Source: Alkalilimnicola sp. S0819
GTDB lineage: Bacteria; Pseudomonadota; Gammaproteobacteria; Nitrococcales; WHIW01
DNA length: 34,782 nucleotides
Assembly: GCF_009295635.1 (NCBI RefSeq)
Contig: NZ_WHIW01000019.1
Span: 1 to 34,782, forward strand
Direction of reading: 5' to 3'
A program made the position numbers and the translations under genes. The notes under the pieces were generated by a model. It made no database searches. It was not told the origin of the DNA and saw only the letters and a list, made by a program, of their open reading frames with translations. Positions 7,588 to 14,681 of the stretch are shown one piece after another (positions within the stretch are counted from its first letter, which is position 1; the number at the start of each line of letters is the position of its first letter).

Positions 7588-8754
7588 ATGATGGAATTCG
7601 AGTTTCACACCGTACCCTCGGTGCTGATGGAATACGGCTTGTCTCGGCGTCTGGGCGAAGTGCTGGCGCCGCGGTTCGCGCCGGGCCGCCTATGCCTGGT
7701 GACCGACCGCTTCCTGCACCGCAGCGGCCTGTTGGATCCGGCGCTCACCAGTCTGCACGAGGCAGGTTTCGCGGTGCAGATCATCGACGAGGTGGTGGCC
7801 GACCCTCCCGAGGCCGTGGTGTTGGCCGCCGCGAGGCGGGCGCGAGCCCACCGTGCGGAGCTGGTGCTGGGGCTGGGGGGCGGTTCGTCCATGGATGTGG
7901 CGAAGCTCATCGCCGTGCTGGCCGGTTCCGGGCAGCCGCTGTCGGACATGTACGGAGTAGGGCGGGTGCGCGGCCCGCGCCTGCCCCTGGTGCAGATGCC
8001 CACCACCGCCGGCACCGGTTCCGAAGTCACACCCATCGCCATCGTTACCACCGGGGCGACCACCAAGGCCGGGGTGGTTTCCCCGCGGTTATACGCGGAT
8101 CTGGCCCTGCTGGACGCGGAACTCACCCTGGGCCTGCCGGCCGAGGCCACCGCCGCCACCGGCATGGACGCCATGGTGCACGCTATCGAGGCCTATACCA
8201 GCCGGCTGCGCAAGAACCCCGTCTCGGACATGCTCGCCCGTCAGGCCCTCGAACTGCTCAGCCGGAACCTGCTGCCCGCCTGCCGCGATGGCGCGGACCG
8301 CGAGGCTCGGGAAGGCATGTTGCTGGGCGCCATGCTCGCCGGCCAGGCCTTCGCCAACGCGCCGGTGGCGGCGGTGCATGCTCTGGCATACCCGCTGGGG
8401 GGGATCTTTCACATCGCCCATGGTTTGTCCAATGCGCTGGTGCTGCCCCATGTGCTGCGCTTCAACCTGCCCGAAACCGCGCCGCTCTACGCGGAGTTGG
8501 CGGGCCTGGTGGTGCCGGGCTGCGCCGGCGGCGTGGCGGCCCGGGCCGAAGCGCTTATCGTGGGGCTGGAGGAGCTGGCCGCGCAGGCGGGTATTCCCCG
8601 CAGCCTGCGTGCGCTGGAGATCACCCGGGAGGATCTGCCGCGCCTGGCCGCCGACGCCATGGGGCAGACCCGTCTGCTGGTAAACAACCCGCGGGAGCTC
8701 AACGAGGCCGATGCCTTGGCGATCTATACTCGGGCCTGGGATTATCCCATCTGA
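7588..8754 (+). CDS. Iron-containing (group III) alcohol dehydrogenase
   Basis: A 388-residue member of the Fe-ADH family, which oxidises alcohols or reduces aldehydes with NAD(P). The nucleotide-binding GLGGGSSMDVAK is at 95-106 and PTTAGTGSEVTP at 139-149. The metal ligands match the family pattern at D194, H198, H264 and H278, in TGMDAMVHAIEAY and in AVHALAYPLGG / FHIAHGLSNA. Length is normal. The substrate could be ethanol, 1,3-propanediol, lactaldehyde or another small alcohol. Two adjacent ATG codons (7588, 7591) are possible starts, right after the permease stop, so the gene is probably read with the exporter. A functional link to it is not evident. Confidence 0.93.
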   Translation: MMEFEFHTVPSVLMEYGLSRRLGEVLAPRFAPGRLCLVTDRFLHRSGLLDPALTSLHEAGFAVQIIDEVVADPPEAVVLAAARRARAHRAELVLGLGGGSSMDVAKLIAVLAGSGQPLSDMYGVGRVRGPRLPLVQMPTTAGTGSEVTPIAIVTTGATTKAGVVSPRLYADLALLDAELTLGLPAEATAATGMDAMVHAIEAYTSRLRKNPVSDMLARQALELLSRNLLPACRDGADREAREGMLLGAMLAGQAFANAPVAAVHALAYPLGGIFHIAHGLSNALVLPHVLRFNLPETAPLYAELAGLVVPGCAGGVAARAEALIVGLEELAAQAGIPRSLRALEITREDLPRLAADAMGQTRLLVNNPRELNEADALAIYTRAWDYPI

Positions 8755-8760
8755 GATCGG

Positions 8761-8815
8761 GACCGGCGCGGCCCCCCGCTTGCGGTGCGCCGCCGTCGGC
8801 GTCACGCTGCCGGTC
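8761..8815 (+). terminator. GC-rich inverted repeat between the dehydrogenase and lemA
   Basis: Arms of 7 bp at 8761-8767 and 8809-8815 bracket a GC-rich interior that can fold further. No T-tract follows. It may stop transcription from the dehydrogenase or sit in the lemA leader. Confidence 0.22.
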
Positions 8816-8850
8816 GACGTTTCCTAGCCATCAACGCCGAGAAGGACTTC

Positions 8851-9465
8851 ATGAGTACTCAGACCCTTGCCGTGTATTCCCGTCGCCTGTCGCTGCTGGC
8901 CGTGCTGCTCCTGACGCTGGCACTCAGCGGTTGCGGCATCAACAACATTCCCGGTTACGACGAGCAGGTGAAGGCCGCCTGGGGCCAGGTGGAGAATCAG
9001 TATCAGCGCCGGGCCGATCTGGTGCCTAATCTGGTGGAGACCGTGAAGGGCTTCGCCGCCCAGGAGCAGCAGGTGCTCACCGAAGTGGTGGAGGCACGCT
9101 CCCGGGCGACCGCCATCCAGCTGGACGTTTCGGACCTGGAAGATCCGCGGCAGCTCGCCCGCTTCGAGCAGGCCCAGAGCCAGCTTGGCGGCGCGCTGAG
9201 CCGGCTGATGGCGGTTTCCGAGCGCTACCCGGAGCTGCGCTCCAGTCAGAACTTCCTCGCCCTGCAGTCCCAGCTCGAAGGCACCGAAAACCGCATCGCG
9301 GTGGCGCGCCGGGACTACATCCAGGCGGTGGAGCGCTATAACCGGGAAATCCGCACCTTCCCCGGCCGCATCTGGCACAGCCTGCTCTACAGTGATCTGG
9401 AACTGCGTGAGAGCTTCCAGGCCACCAGCCCCGACGCCGAGCAGGCCCCCGAGGTGAAGTTTTGA
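8851..9465 (+). CDS. LemA family lipoprotein
   Basis: A 204-residue LemA protein. The signal peptide ends in a lipobox LSGC with Cys28, so the protein should be lipid-anchored facing the periplasm; many LemA proteins are instead N-terminal membrane-anchored. The hallmark NNIPGYDEQVKAAWGQVENQYQRRADLVPNLVETVKG lies at 31-67, followed by long helices (EVVEARSRATA, LGGALSRLMAVSERYPELRS, LEGTENRIAVARRDYI) of the family's four-helix bundle. ATG 8851 gives the signal peptide and has GAGAAGG upstream; an in-frame extension to 8785 is not needed. The stop overlaps the TTG start of the next gene. LemA-TPM pairing is widespread; the cellular role is unknown. Confidence 0.93.
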   Translation: MSTQTLAVYSRRLSLLAVLLLTLALSGCGINNIPGYDEQVKAAWGQVENQYQRRADLVPNLVETVKGFAAQEQQVLTEVVEARSRATAIQLDVSDLEDPRQLARFEQAQSQLGGALSRLMAVSERYPELRSSQNFLALQSQLEGTENRIAVARRDYIQAVERYNREIRTFPGRIWHSLLYSDLELRESFQATSPDAEQAPEVKF

Positions 9466-10226
9466 TTCGGCGCCTCAGCCCCAGCGCCGCGGCGTTGCTG
9501 ACCCTGGTGCTGGGGCTCTTTGCCGCTCTGGCCCAGGCGCAGCCAGAGTTCCCGCCGCTCACCGGCCGGGTGGTGGATCGGGCCGAGTTGCTGGATCGCG
9601 CCACCGAGGAAATGCTCAGCCAGCGATTCGCCGCCCATGAACAGGCCACCGGCGAACAGCTGGTGGTGGTGACCCTGGAGGATCTGCAGGGCTACCCCAT
9701 CGAGGACTACGGCTATCAGCTGGGCCGACACTGGGGCATCGGTCAGGCGGGTGAGGACAACGGCGCCCTGTTGATCGTGGCGTTGACCGAGCGGCGAGTG
9801 CGTATCGAAGTGGGGTACGGCCTGGAGGGGCGACTCACCGACGCCCGCTCCTCGCTGATCATCAACCGCTACATCACCCCGGCCTTCAAACAGGGTGATT
9901 ACACCGCCGGCATCGTCAATGGCGCACTGGCCATGCTGCAGGTGCTGGGCGGGGAGGAGCTGGCCGAAAGCGCCACCCCAAGCGGGGGCGAGCAGAGGGG
10001 GGGCGGGCGCCCGCCCGCGCTGTTCTTCCTGCTGGTGTTCTTCATTCTCCCGCTGCTCTTCGGGCGCGGCGGCGGGCGGGGCCTGCTCGGTGCCGTGCTG
10101 CTGGGTTCTGCCTTGAGCCGCAGCGGCCACCGGGGCGGCGGTTTCGGTGGTGGCGGCTTCGGCGGGGGCGGTTTTGGTGGCGGAGGCGGCGGCTTCGGGG
10201 GCGGTGGCGCCTCGGGCGGCTGGTGA
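9462..10226 (+). CDS. TPM domain protein, YgcG type
   Basis: A 254-residue exported membrane protein. A signal peptide ends near AQA-Q27. The TPM domain (about 35-155) shows GRVVDRAELLDRATEEML, GEQLVVVTLEDLQGYPIEDYGYQLGRHWGIG, the DNGALLIVALTERRVRIEVGYGLEG core and the YTAGIVNGALAML end. One membrane span (about 184-200) follows, then a Gly-rich tail built from GGGF repeats ending in SGGW, all typical of the YgcG branch. TPM domains bind divalent metal and include a plant phosphatase linked to photosystem II repair; activity here is unknown. Start is TTG 9462, overlapping the lemA stop as TTGA, with GAGGTG as a weak ribosome site. The second TPM gene follows 21 bp later. Confidence 0.9.
   Translation: MIRRLSPSAAALLTLVLGLFAALAQAQPEFPPLTGRVVDRAELLDRATEEMLSQRFAAHEQATGEQLVVVTLEDLQGYPIEDYGYQLGRHWGIGQAGEDNGALLIVALTERRVRIEVGYGLEGRLTDARSSLIINRYITPAFKQGDYTAGIVNGALAMLQVLGGEELAESATPSGGEQRGGGRPPALFFLLVFFILPLLFGRGGGRGLLGAVLLGSALSRSGHRGGGFGGGGFGGGGFGGGGGGFGGGGASGGW
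10132..10222 (+). repeat. GGC-rich tandem repeat coding for the Gly/Phe tail
   Basis: Imperfect 15-bp units encoding GGGFG or GGGGF repeat about five times at the 3' end of the first TPM gene. Such repeats expand and contract easily, so the copy number may vary between strains. Confidence 0.7.
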
Positions 10227-10247
10227 GCGAAGGAAAGGATCGAGCAG

Positions 10248-10865
10248 ATGACTTTGTTGAGTGAACAGGAGCAGCGGCGGGTCGCCGAGGCCATCCGGCT
10301 GGCCGAGCAAAACACCGATGCCGAACTCGTCACAGTGCTGGCCCGCAGCGCCGACGACTACACCTATATCCCGCTGCTCTGGGCGGGGCTGCTGGCGCTG
10401 GTGCTGCCCGGGGCGATCAATTACCTGCCCGGCTGGCTCAATGCCCAGTGGCTGGCCCTGCTGCAGTGGGGCCTGTTCATCGTGCTGGCGCTGCTGTTCC
10501 GGCTGCCGCCCCTGGCCGCGCGGCTGATTCCCCGTGCGGTGCGCCACTGGCGTGGGGCCAATATGGCCCGCCGGCAATTCCTGGAGCAGGGTCTGCACCA
10601 CACGGCCGGGGCCAGCGGGGTGCTGATCTTCGTCTCCGAGCTGGAACACTACGTGGAGATTCTGGTGGACCGGGGCGTTGCCGAGCGGGTGGAGGACGCG
10701 GTCTGGGAGCGGATCGTGGCGGAGTTCACCGCGCGGGTGCGCGCTGGGCGTACGGCCGAGGGATTCATCGCCTGCATAGAGGCCTGCGGCGAACAGCTGC
10801 GCCAGGCCTTGCCCGCCACCCATGACCGGGACGAGCTGCCCAATCATCTGGTGATCCTGGATTAG
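10248..10865 (+). CDS. Second TPM domain membrane protein
   Basis: A 205-residue protein with a split layout. An N-terminal LLSEQEQRRVAEAIRLAEQNTDAELVTVLARSADDY matches the first half of a TPM domain. Two membrane spans (about 44-60 and 67-86) follow. The second half, GVLIFVSELEHYVEILVDRGVAERV and AEFTARVRAGRTAEGFIACIEACGEQL, completes the TPM domain. The membrane hairpin is thus inserted in the domain, unlike the upstream TPM protein. There is no signal peptide, so both TPM halves may face the cytoplasm. ATG 10248 has GGAAAGG upstream. It is clearly in one operon with lemA and the first TPM gene; function is unknown. Confidence 0.88.
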   Translation: MTLLSEQEQRRVAEAIRLAEQNTDAELVTVLARSADDYTYIPLLWAGLLALVLPGAINYLPGWLNAQWLALLQWGLFIVLALLFRLPPLAARLIPRAVRHWRGANMARRQFLEQGLHHTAGASGVLIFVSELEHYVEILVDRGVAERVEDAVWERIVAEFTARVRAGRTAEGFIACIEACGEQLRQALPATHDRDELPNHLVILD

Positions 10866-11065
10866 GCCCGGCGGCGCGGGCCATCCAGCGGCCTATTGCT
10901 CGAATTCCGACCCAGGCTCGAAGCAGCGCATGCCAGTCAGCTCCTGAACGTGCGCAGCCGCTACCGTGCCGCACCACCCGCGCCTGGGTCAGCATTCCCG
11001 CCCTTGCCTGTGCCGCCCTCATTTCGGATGATCGCCAAAGACCAGCAAACACAAAGGCGACAGCG

Positions 11066-11902
11066 ATGGCGAGTATCGAGCTACAGGGCCTTCTTCATCA
11101 CTACGACTATCGTCCCGGGCCGCGGGGCACGGTGGTGCTGAGCAACGGCATCATGAGCCCGCTGGAGTCCTGGGACGGGCTAGTGGAGCCGCTGCAGCGC
11201 CTGGGTTACGGCGTGTTGCGCTGGGAGTACCGGGGGCAGTGGCGTACCGCGCGATCCTCCGCCCCGTTCGGGTTCGCCGATATCGCCGCCGATCTGGCTG
11301 CCCTGCTGGATGCGCTGCAGATCGAGCAGGCACACCTGTGCGGCACCAGCTATGGGGGGTTCGTCAGCATGCGCTTCGCCGTCGATTACCCGGCGCGTAC
11401 CCGCTCGCTGCTGGCCCTGACCACCGCGGCCTGCTTCACGCCGGTGGCACGGCGCATCGTGCGCAACTGGCACGATTTCGCCGCCGCCGGCGATGTGGCG
11501 GCCATGTACAGTGGCATGGCGCCGGATCTGTTCTCGCCGCGGGTGTTGAGCGAAGCCGCGGCGCTGATCAACACCCGGGGCGAGGGCATGGTGCGTGCCA
11601 CCGCGGCGCTGCCCGATTTCATGCCCGGACAGCACGATCTGTACAAGGCCAACTTCCGGGAGTTCGCCGAGCAAGGTCTGGTACCGGAGTTGCCTCGCAT
11701 CCAATGCCCCACCACGGTAGTCAGTGGCGAGCTGGACAGGCTCTATCCGCCGGAATGCAGCCGCCTGATCGCCGAGCACGTCCCGGGCGCCGAGCACCTG
11801 GTGGTGGCCGAGGCGGGGCACGCCCTGGTGTTCGAGCAGCCGCATACCGTGACTATGCTGCTGGCGGGGCATCTGGCCCGCGCGGAGGCGTACCGCCCAT
11901 GA
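11066..11902 (+). CDS. Alpha/beta hydrolase
   Basis: A 278-residue hydrolase of the alpha/beta fold. The nucleophile elbow is GTSYGG with Ser95, the acid is probably Asp224 in VSGELDRLYPPE and the base His252 in AEAGHALVFEQP. The oxyanion-hole strand reads VVLSNGIMSPLESW in place of the usual HGxP. A cap region lies at about 122-205. The substrate is not predictable; esters, lactones or small thioesters are all possible. No signal peptide is seen, so it is cytoplasmic. ATG 11066 has AAAGG upstream, 200 bp after the second TPM gene, so it likely has its own promoter. The stop overlaps the DUF2959 lipoprotein start as ATGA. Confidence 0.88.
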   Translation: MASIELQGLLHHYDYRPGPRGTVVLSNGIMSPLESWDGLVEPLQRLGYGVLRWEYRGQWRTARSSAPFGFADIAADLAALLDALQIEQAHLCGTSYGGFVSMRFAVDYPARTRSLLALTTAACFTPVARRIVRNWHDFAAAGDVAAMYSGMAPDLFSPRVLSEAAALINTRGEGMVRATAALPDFMPGQHDLYKANFREFAEQGLVPELPRIQCPTTVVSGELDRLYPPECSRLIAEHVPGAEHLVVAEAGHALVFEQPHTVTMLLAGHLARAEAYRP

Positions 11903-12555
11903 GAAAGACCTTCGGCCTGGTGTTGTTGAGTCTGCTGCTGGGTGCCTGTTCCTCGGTCTATTACGGCAGCCTGGAGAAGTTCGGCATCGAGAAGCGGGAC
12001 CTGCTGGTGGACCGGGTGGAGGACTCCCGGGATGCCCAGCAGCAGGCGCGTGAGCGGTTCGAGTCCGCCCTGGAACAGTTCCTGGCCGCCACCGCTTACG
12101 ATGGCGGTGAGCTGGAAACGGTCTACCGGACGCTAAAAGGCGAATACCAGGCCAGCGAGGCGGCCGCTCGGGAGGTGGACCAGCGCATTGACGATGTCGC
12201 CCGGGTGGCCGAGGATCTGTTCGATGAGTGGGAGCGGGAGCTCGCCCTCTACAGCGATCAGCGCCTGCGCCGGAACAGTGAACGGCGCCTGCGGGAGACC
12301 CGGGCACGCTACGGGGAGTTGATGCGCGCCATGGAGCGCGCGGCGTCGCGCATGGAGCCGGTGCTGGCGGTCTTCCAGGACCGGGTGCTGTACCTCAAGC
12401 ACAATCTCAATGCCAGGGCGATCGCCTCCTTGCGCACCGAGCGCGATGCGGTGCGAGCCGATATACAGCGCCTGATCGAGGACATGAACACGGCCATCGC
12501 GGAGGCGAACCGCTTCATTGAGGGCCTGGAAGGGGCTGATTGGCCGGCTGAGTGA
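11899..12555 (+). CDS. DUF2959 lipoprotein
   Basis: A 218-residue lipoprotein. A short signal peptide ends in LLGAC with Cys17. The rest is almost wholly helical and rich in Arg and Glu, with heptad-like spacing suggesting coiled coil (for example AQQQARERFESALEQFLA and AVFQDRVLYLKHNLNARAIASL). The opening YYGSLEKFGIEKRDLLVDRVEDSRDAQQ is the mark of DUF2959. The family is common in gammaproteobacteria and has no assigned role. ATG 11899 overlaps the hydrolase stop, so the two are co-translated, although no functional link is obvious. A hairpin terminator candidate lies at 12679-12695, before the convergent yicG. Confidence 0.87.
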   Translation: MRKTFGLVLLSLLLGACSSVYYGSLEKFGIEKRDLLVDRVEDSRDAQQQARERFESALEQFLAATAYDGGELETVYRTLKGEYQASEAAAREVDQRIDDVARVAEDLFDEWERELALYSDQRLRRNSERRLRETRARYGELMRAMERAASRMEPVLAVFQDRVLYLKHNLNARAIASLRTERDAVRADIQRLIEDMNTAIAEANRFIEGLEGADWPAE

Positions 12556-12678
12556 GCTAGTACGGGGGCGCAGCCTCTCTCCGGGGGCATCCACGGGTCC
12601 GAACGGTGGCGCCGCGGCTCGCGAGGGGCCGGCGCTGTCGCTTCTCCAGCAGGCGGGGTGTGAGCTGGGCGCCTGAGG

Positions 12679-12695
12679 CCCTTGGGGTCCAAGGG
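12679..12695 (+). terminator. Terminator candidate between the DUF2959 gene and yicG
   Basis: A perfect 7-bp stem (cccttgg / ccaaggg) with a 3-nt loop is followed by gtgtttccc on the plus strand. It lies 124 bp after the DUF2959 stop and 8 bp before the end of the convergent yicG. Confidence 0.42.
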
Positions 12696-12703
12696 GTGTT
12701 TCC

Positions 12704-13315
12704 CTAGTGCGGCTCCTGGTGAGTGAACACCGGCAGCGACAAATGCCAGCGTATGGCCGCCACCCGCAGGACCAGCACCGTCAGTGCTCCCAGCCAACTG
12801 GCCAGGTTGGGGTCTTCCAGCACACGGCCGATCAGCACGACCACCAGCGCGCCGGCAAATCCGGCCGTGGCGTAGAGCTCCTTGCGCAGCACCAGCGGCA
12901 CCTCGCCACAGAGCACATCGCGGACCATTCCGCCCACCACACCGCTCATCACGCCCATGATCACCGCGATCTCAGGCGCCACCCCCAACGCCAGCGCCTT
13001 GCCCGTGCCCAACACCGTGAAGGTGGCGAGCCCCACGGCGTCGGCATAGGGCAGCAGTCGGCGGGGGCGGGCGGCCCAGCGCGCGCCCAGCACCGTGAGC
13101 ACGGCGGCGACGGTGGCGGCGATCAGGTAGGCCGGGTCGTTCACCCAGAACACCGGCGTCGCCCCCAGGGCCATGTCGCGCAGGGTGCCGCCGCCCAGGG
13201 CGGTGACCACCGCGAGCACCAGCACGCCGAAGATATCCATGTTCTTGCGTCCGGCCGCCAGCGCGCCGGTTACCGCAAAGACCATCACACCGAAAAGATC
13301 CAACAGGTAAAACAT
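12704..13315 (-). CDS. yicG: TRIC-type membrane protein (YicG / UPF0126)
   Basis: A 203-residue membrane protein made of two similar three-span halves plus a last span, as in the trimeric intracellular cation (TRIC) channel family. The first half has FYLLDLFGVMVFAVTGALAAGRKNMDIFGV with LGGGTLRDMALG; the second has LPYADAVGLATFTVLGTGKA with VVGGMVRDVLCGEVPLVL. The paired GG(T/M)xRD motifs are the glycine-rich kinks lining the pore. Related bacterial proteins conduct cations or transport small solutes, and E. coli YicG has been linked to glycine import; the substrate here is open. The gene is on the same strand as yghU, 254 bp downstream of it, and converges with the DUF2959 gene. Confidence 0.93.
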   Translation of the reverse strand: MFYLLDLFGVMVFAVTGALAAGRKNMDIFGVLVLAVVTALGGGTLRDMALGATPVFWVNDPAYLIAATVAAVLTVLGARWAARPRRLLPYADAVGLATFTVLGTGKALALGVAPEIAVIMGVMSGVVGGMVRDVLCGEVPLVLRKELYATAGFAGALVVVLIGRVLEDPNLASWLGALTVLVLRVAAIRWHLSLPVFTHQEPH

Positions 13316-13536
13316 CGCCAGCCCGCAGTGGTTAGCATCGGGCGCACGATAGTGCCTTCATCGCCCCGCGCTGGGAAGCCCTGTGGAGCGCCTGGCGAAT
13401 CGGCCGCGCCTGGACTAAGGAGGTCGCGCAGTTTCCGCCCGGGAAACCGGATGGCCGCATTGCCCGCCCCCTGGGGCCCGAGACATACCAGGCAGCTGCC
13501 GAGGCCCAGGGGAATCGATCAACGTCTTTCGGCCGG

Positions 13537-13553
13537 GCGCCCCTACGGGGCGC
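13537..13553 (-). terminator. Hairpin after yghU
   Basis: A perfect 7-bp GC stem (gcgcccc / ggggcgc) with a 3-nt loop lies 17 bases beyond the yghU stop on its own strand. No T-tract follows, so it may slow rather than end transcription. Confidence 0.3.
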
Positions 13554-13569
13554 GGAGTGGGCAGGGGGC

Positions 13570-14442
13570 TTACGCCCCGCCTTCCAGCTTGTCCTGAGTG
13601 CGTCGTTCGAAGTCCGAGGCCTCGTGACGCTCGTGGAGTTGCTCCGCCGGCTCGCCCCAGGTGCGATTGACCATGCGCCCCCGCTGCACGGCGGGCCGCT
13701 GGTCGATGCGTTCCGCCCAGCGCCGTAGATGGGTGTAGCCGCCCACGTCCAGGAATTCGCCCGCGTCATACAGCCGCCCCAGCGCCAGGGCTCCGTACCA
13801 GGGCCAGATCGCCATGTCGGCGATGCTGTACTCGCCGCCCGCCATGTAGTCCTGCTCGGCCAGGTGCCGGTCCAGCACGTCCATCTGCCGCTTCACCTCC
13901 ATGGCGTAGCGGTTGATGGGGTATTCGTATTTCTCCGGCGCATAGGCGTAGAAATGCCCGAAACCGCCGCCCAGCAGCGGCGCGCTGCCCATCTGCCAGA
14001 ACAGCCAGCTCAGGCATTCGCTGCGGGCCGTGTCTTCGCCGGGCAGGAAATCACCGAACCGTTCCGCCAGGTACAGCAGAATGGCACCGGACTCGAACAC
14101 CCGACGGGGCGGGTCCACGCTGTGATCCATCAGGGCGGGAATCTTCGAGTTGGGGTTCACGGCGACAAAGCCGCTGCCGAACTGTTCCCCCTCGGTAATA
14201 CGGATCAGGTGGGCGTCGTACTCGGCGCCCTGATGGCCCCGGGCGAGTAGCTCCTCCAGCATCACCGTGACCTTGACGCCGTTGGGCGTGGCGAGGGAGT
14301 ACAGCTGCAGCGGGTGGCGGCCCACCGGCAGCGCCTTTTCATGGGTGGCGCCGGCGATGGGGCGGTTAATACCGGCGAAACGGCCGCCGCTGGCCTGCTC
14401 CCACTGCCATACACGAGGGGGGATATAGCTGTCCTGGGTCAT
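13570..14442 (-). CDS. yghU: Glutathione S-transferase YghU (disulfide-bond reductase type)
   Basis: A 290-residue protein close in sequence to E. coli YghU along its whole length: VWQWEQASGGRFAGINRPIAGATHEK, HPLQLYSLATPNGVKVTVMLEELL, NPNSKIPALMDH, FESGAILLYLAERFG, GGGFGHFYAYAPEKYEYPINRYAMEVKRQ and LHERHEASDFE at the end. The thioredoxin-like domain is about 44-130 and the helical domain follows. YghU binds two glutathiones and reduces disulfides, with little classic transferase activity. I chose ATG 14442 over an upstream in-frame ATG (14496), since it matches the family N-terminus and has AGGAAG as ribosome site. That site lies inside a perfect 8-bp hairpin (14447-14472). Confidence 0.95.
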   Translation of the reverse strand: MTQDSYIPPRVWQWEQASGGRFAGINRPIAGATHEKALPVGRHPLQLYSLATPNGVKVTVMLEELLARGHQGAEYDAHLIRITEGEQFGSGFVAVNPNSKIPALMDHSVDPPRRVFESGAILLYLAERFGDFLPGEDTARSECLSWLFWQMGSAPLLGGGFGHFYAYAPEKYEYPINRYAMEVKRQMDVLDRHLAEQDYMAGGEYSIADMAIWPWYGALALGRLYDAGEFLDVGGYTHLRRWAERIDQRPAVQRGRMVNRTWGEPAEQLHERHEASDFERRTQDKLEGGA

Positions 14443-14446
14443 GGTC

Positions 14447-14472
14447 GGGCTTCCTAGGCTGACAGGAAGCCC
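14447..14472 (-). promoter_or_regulatory. Hairpin hiding the yghU ribosome site
   Basis: Arms gggcttcc and ggaagccc (8 bp, perfect) enclose a 10-nt loop. In the mRNA the 3' arm contains the GGAAG ribosome site and ends four bases before the yghU ATG. The stem could block initiation until melted or bound. Confidence 0.4.
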
Positions 14473-14567
14473 AGTGCAGCAGGCGTGGGCCGCCAAGGCA
14501 AGCCCGGCGCGCGTACCCGGTTGCAGCGCAACACAAGTAACGGGAGAAAAGAAGTGGCGGAATCCCG

Positions 14568-14573
14568 TACAAT
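14568..14573 (+). promoter_or_regulatory. Possible -10 box for icd
   Basis: TACAAT in cccgtacaatgcc is a good -10 match, 108 bases before the icd ATG. No good -35 lies 16-18 bases upstream (the region reads agaaaagaag). Confidence 0.35.
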
Positions 14574-14681
14574 GCCCCGGCGAGTTACCCCAATCTGTTA
14601 AACCCGGCTCCGCCCGGAGCGGCCAAAAGCCGCTTCAGGCCGAAGGCCCCTGGCTAAACAGCCATGCAAGACGGTGAGATC

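Noticed and set aside
10132-10222. Tandem repeat as a CRISPR or intergenic repeat
   Set aside because: It is in frame and encodes the Gly/Phe tail normal for YgcG-type TPM proteins.
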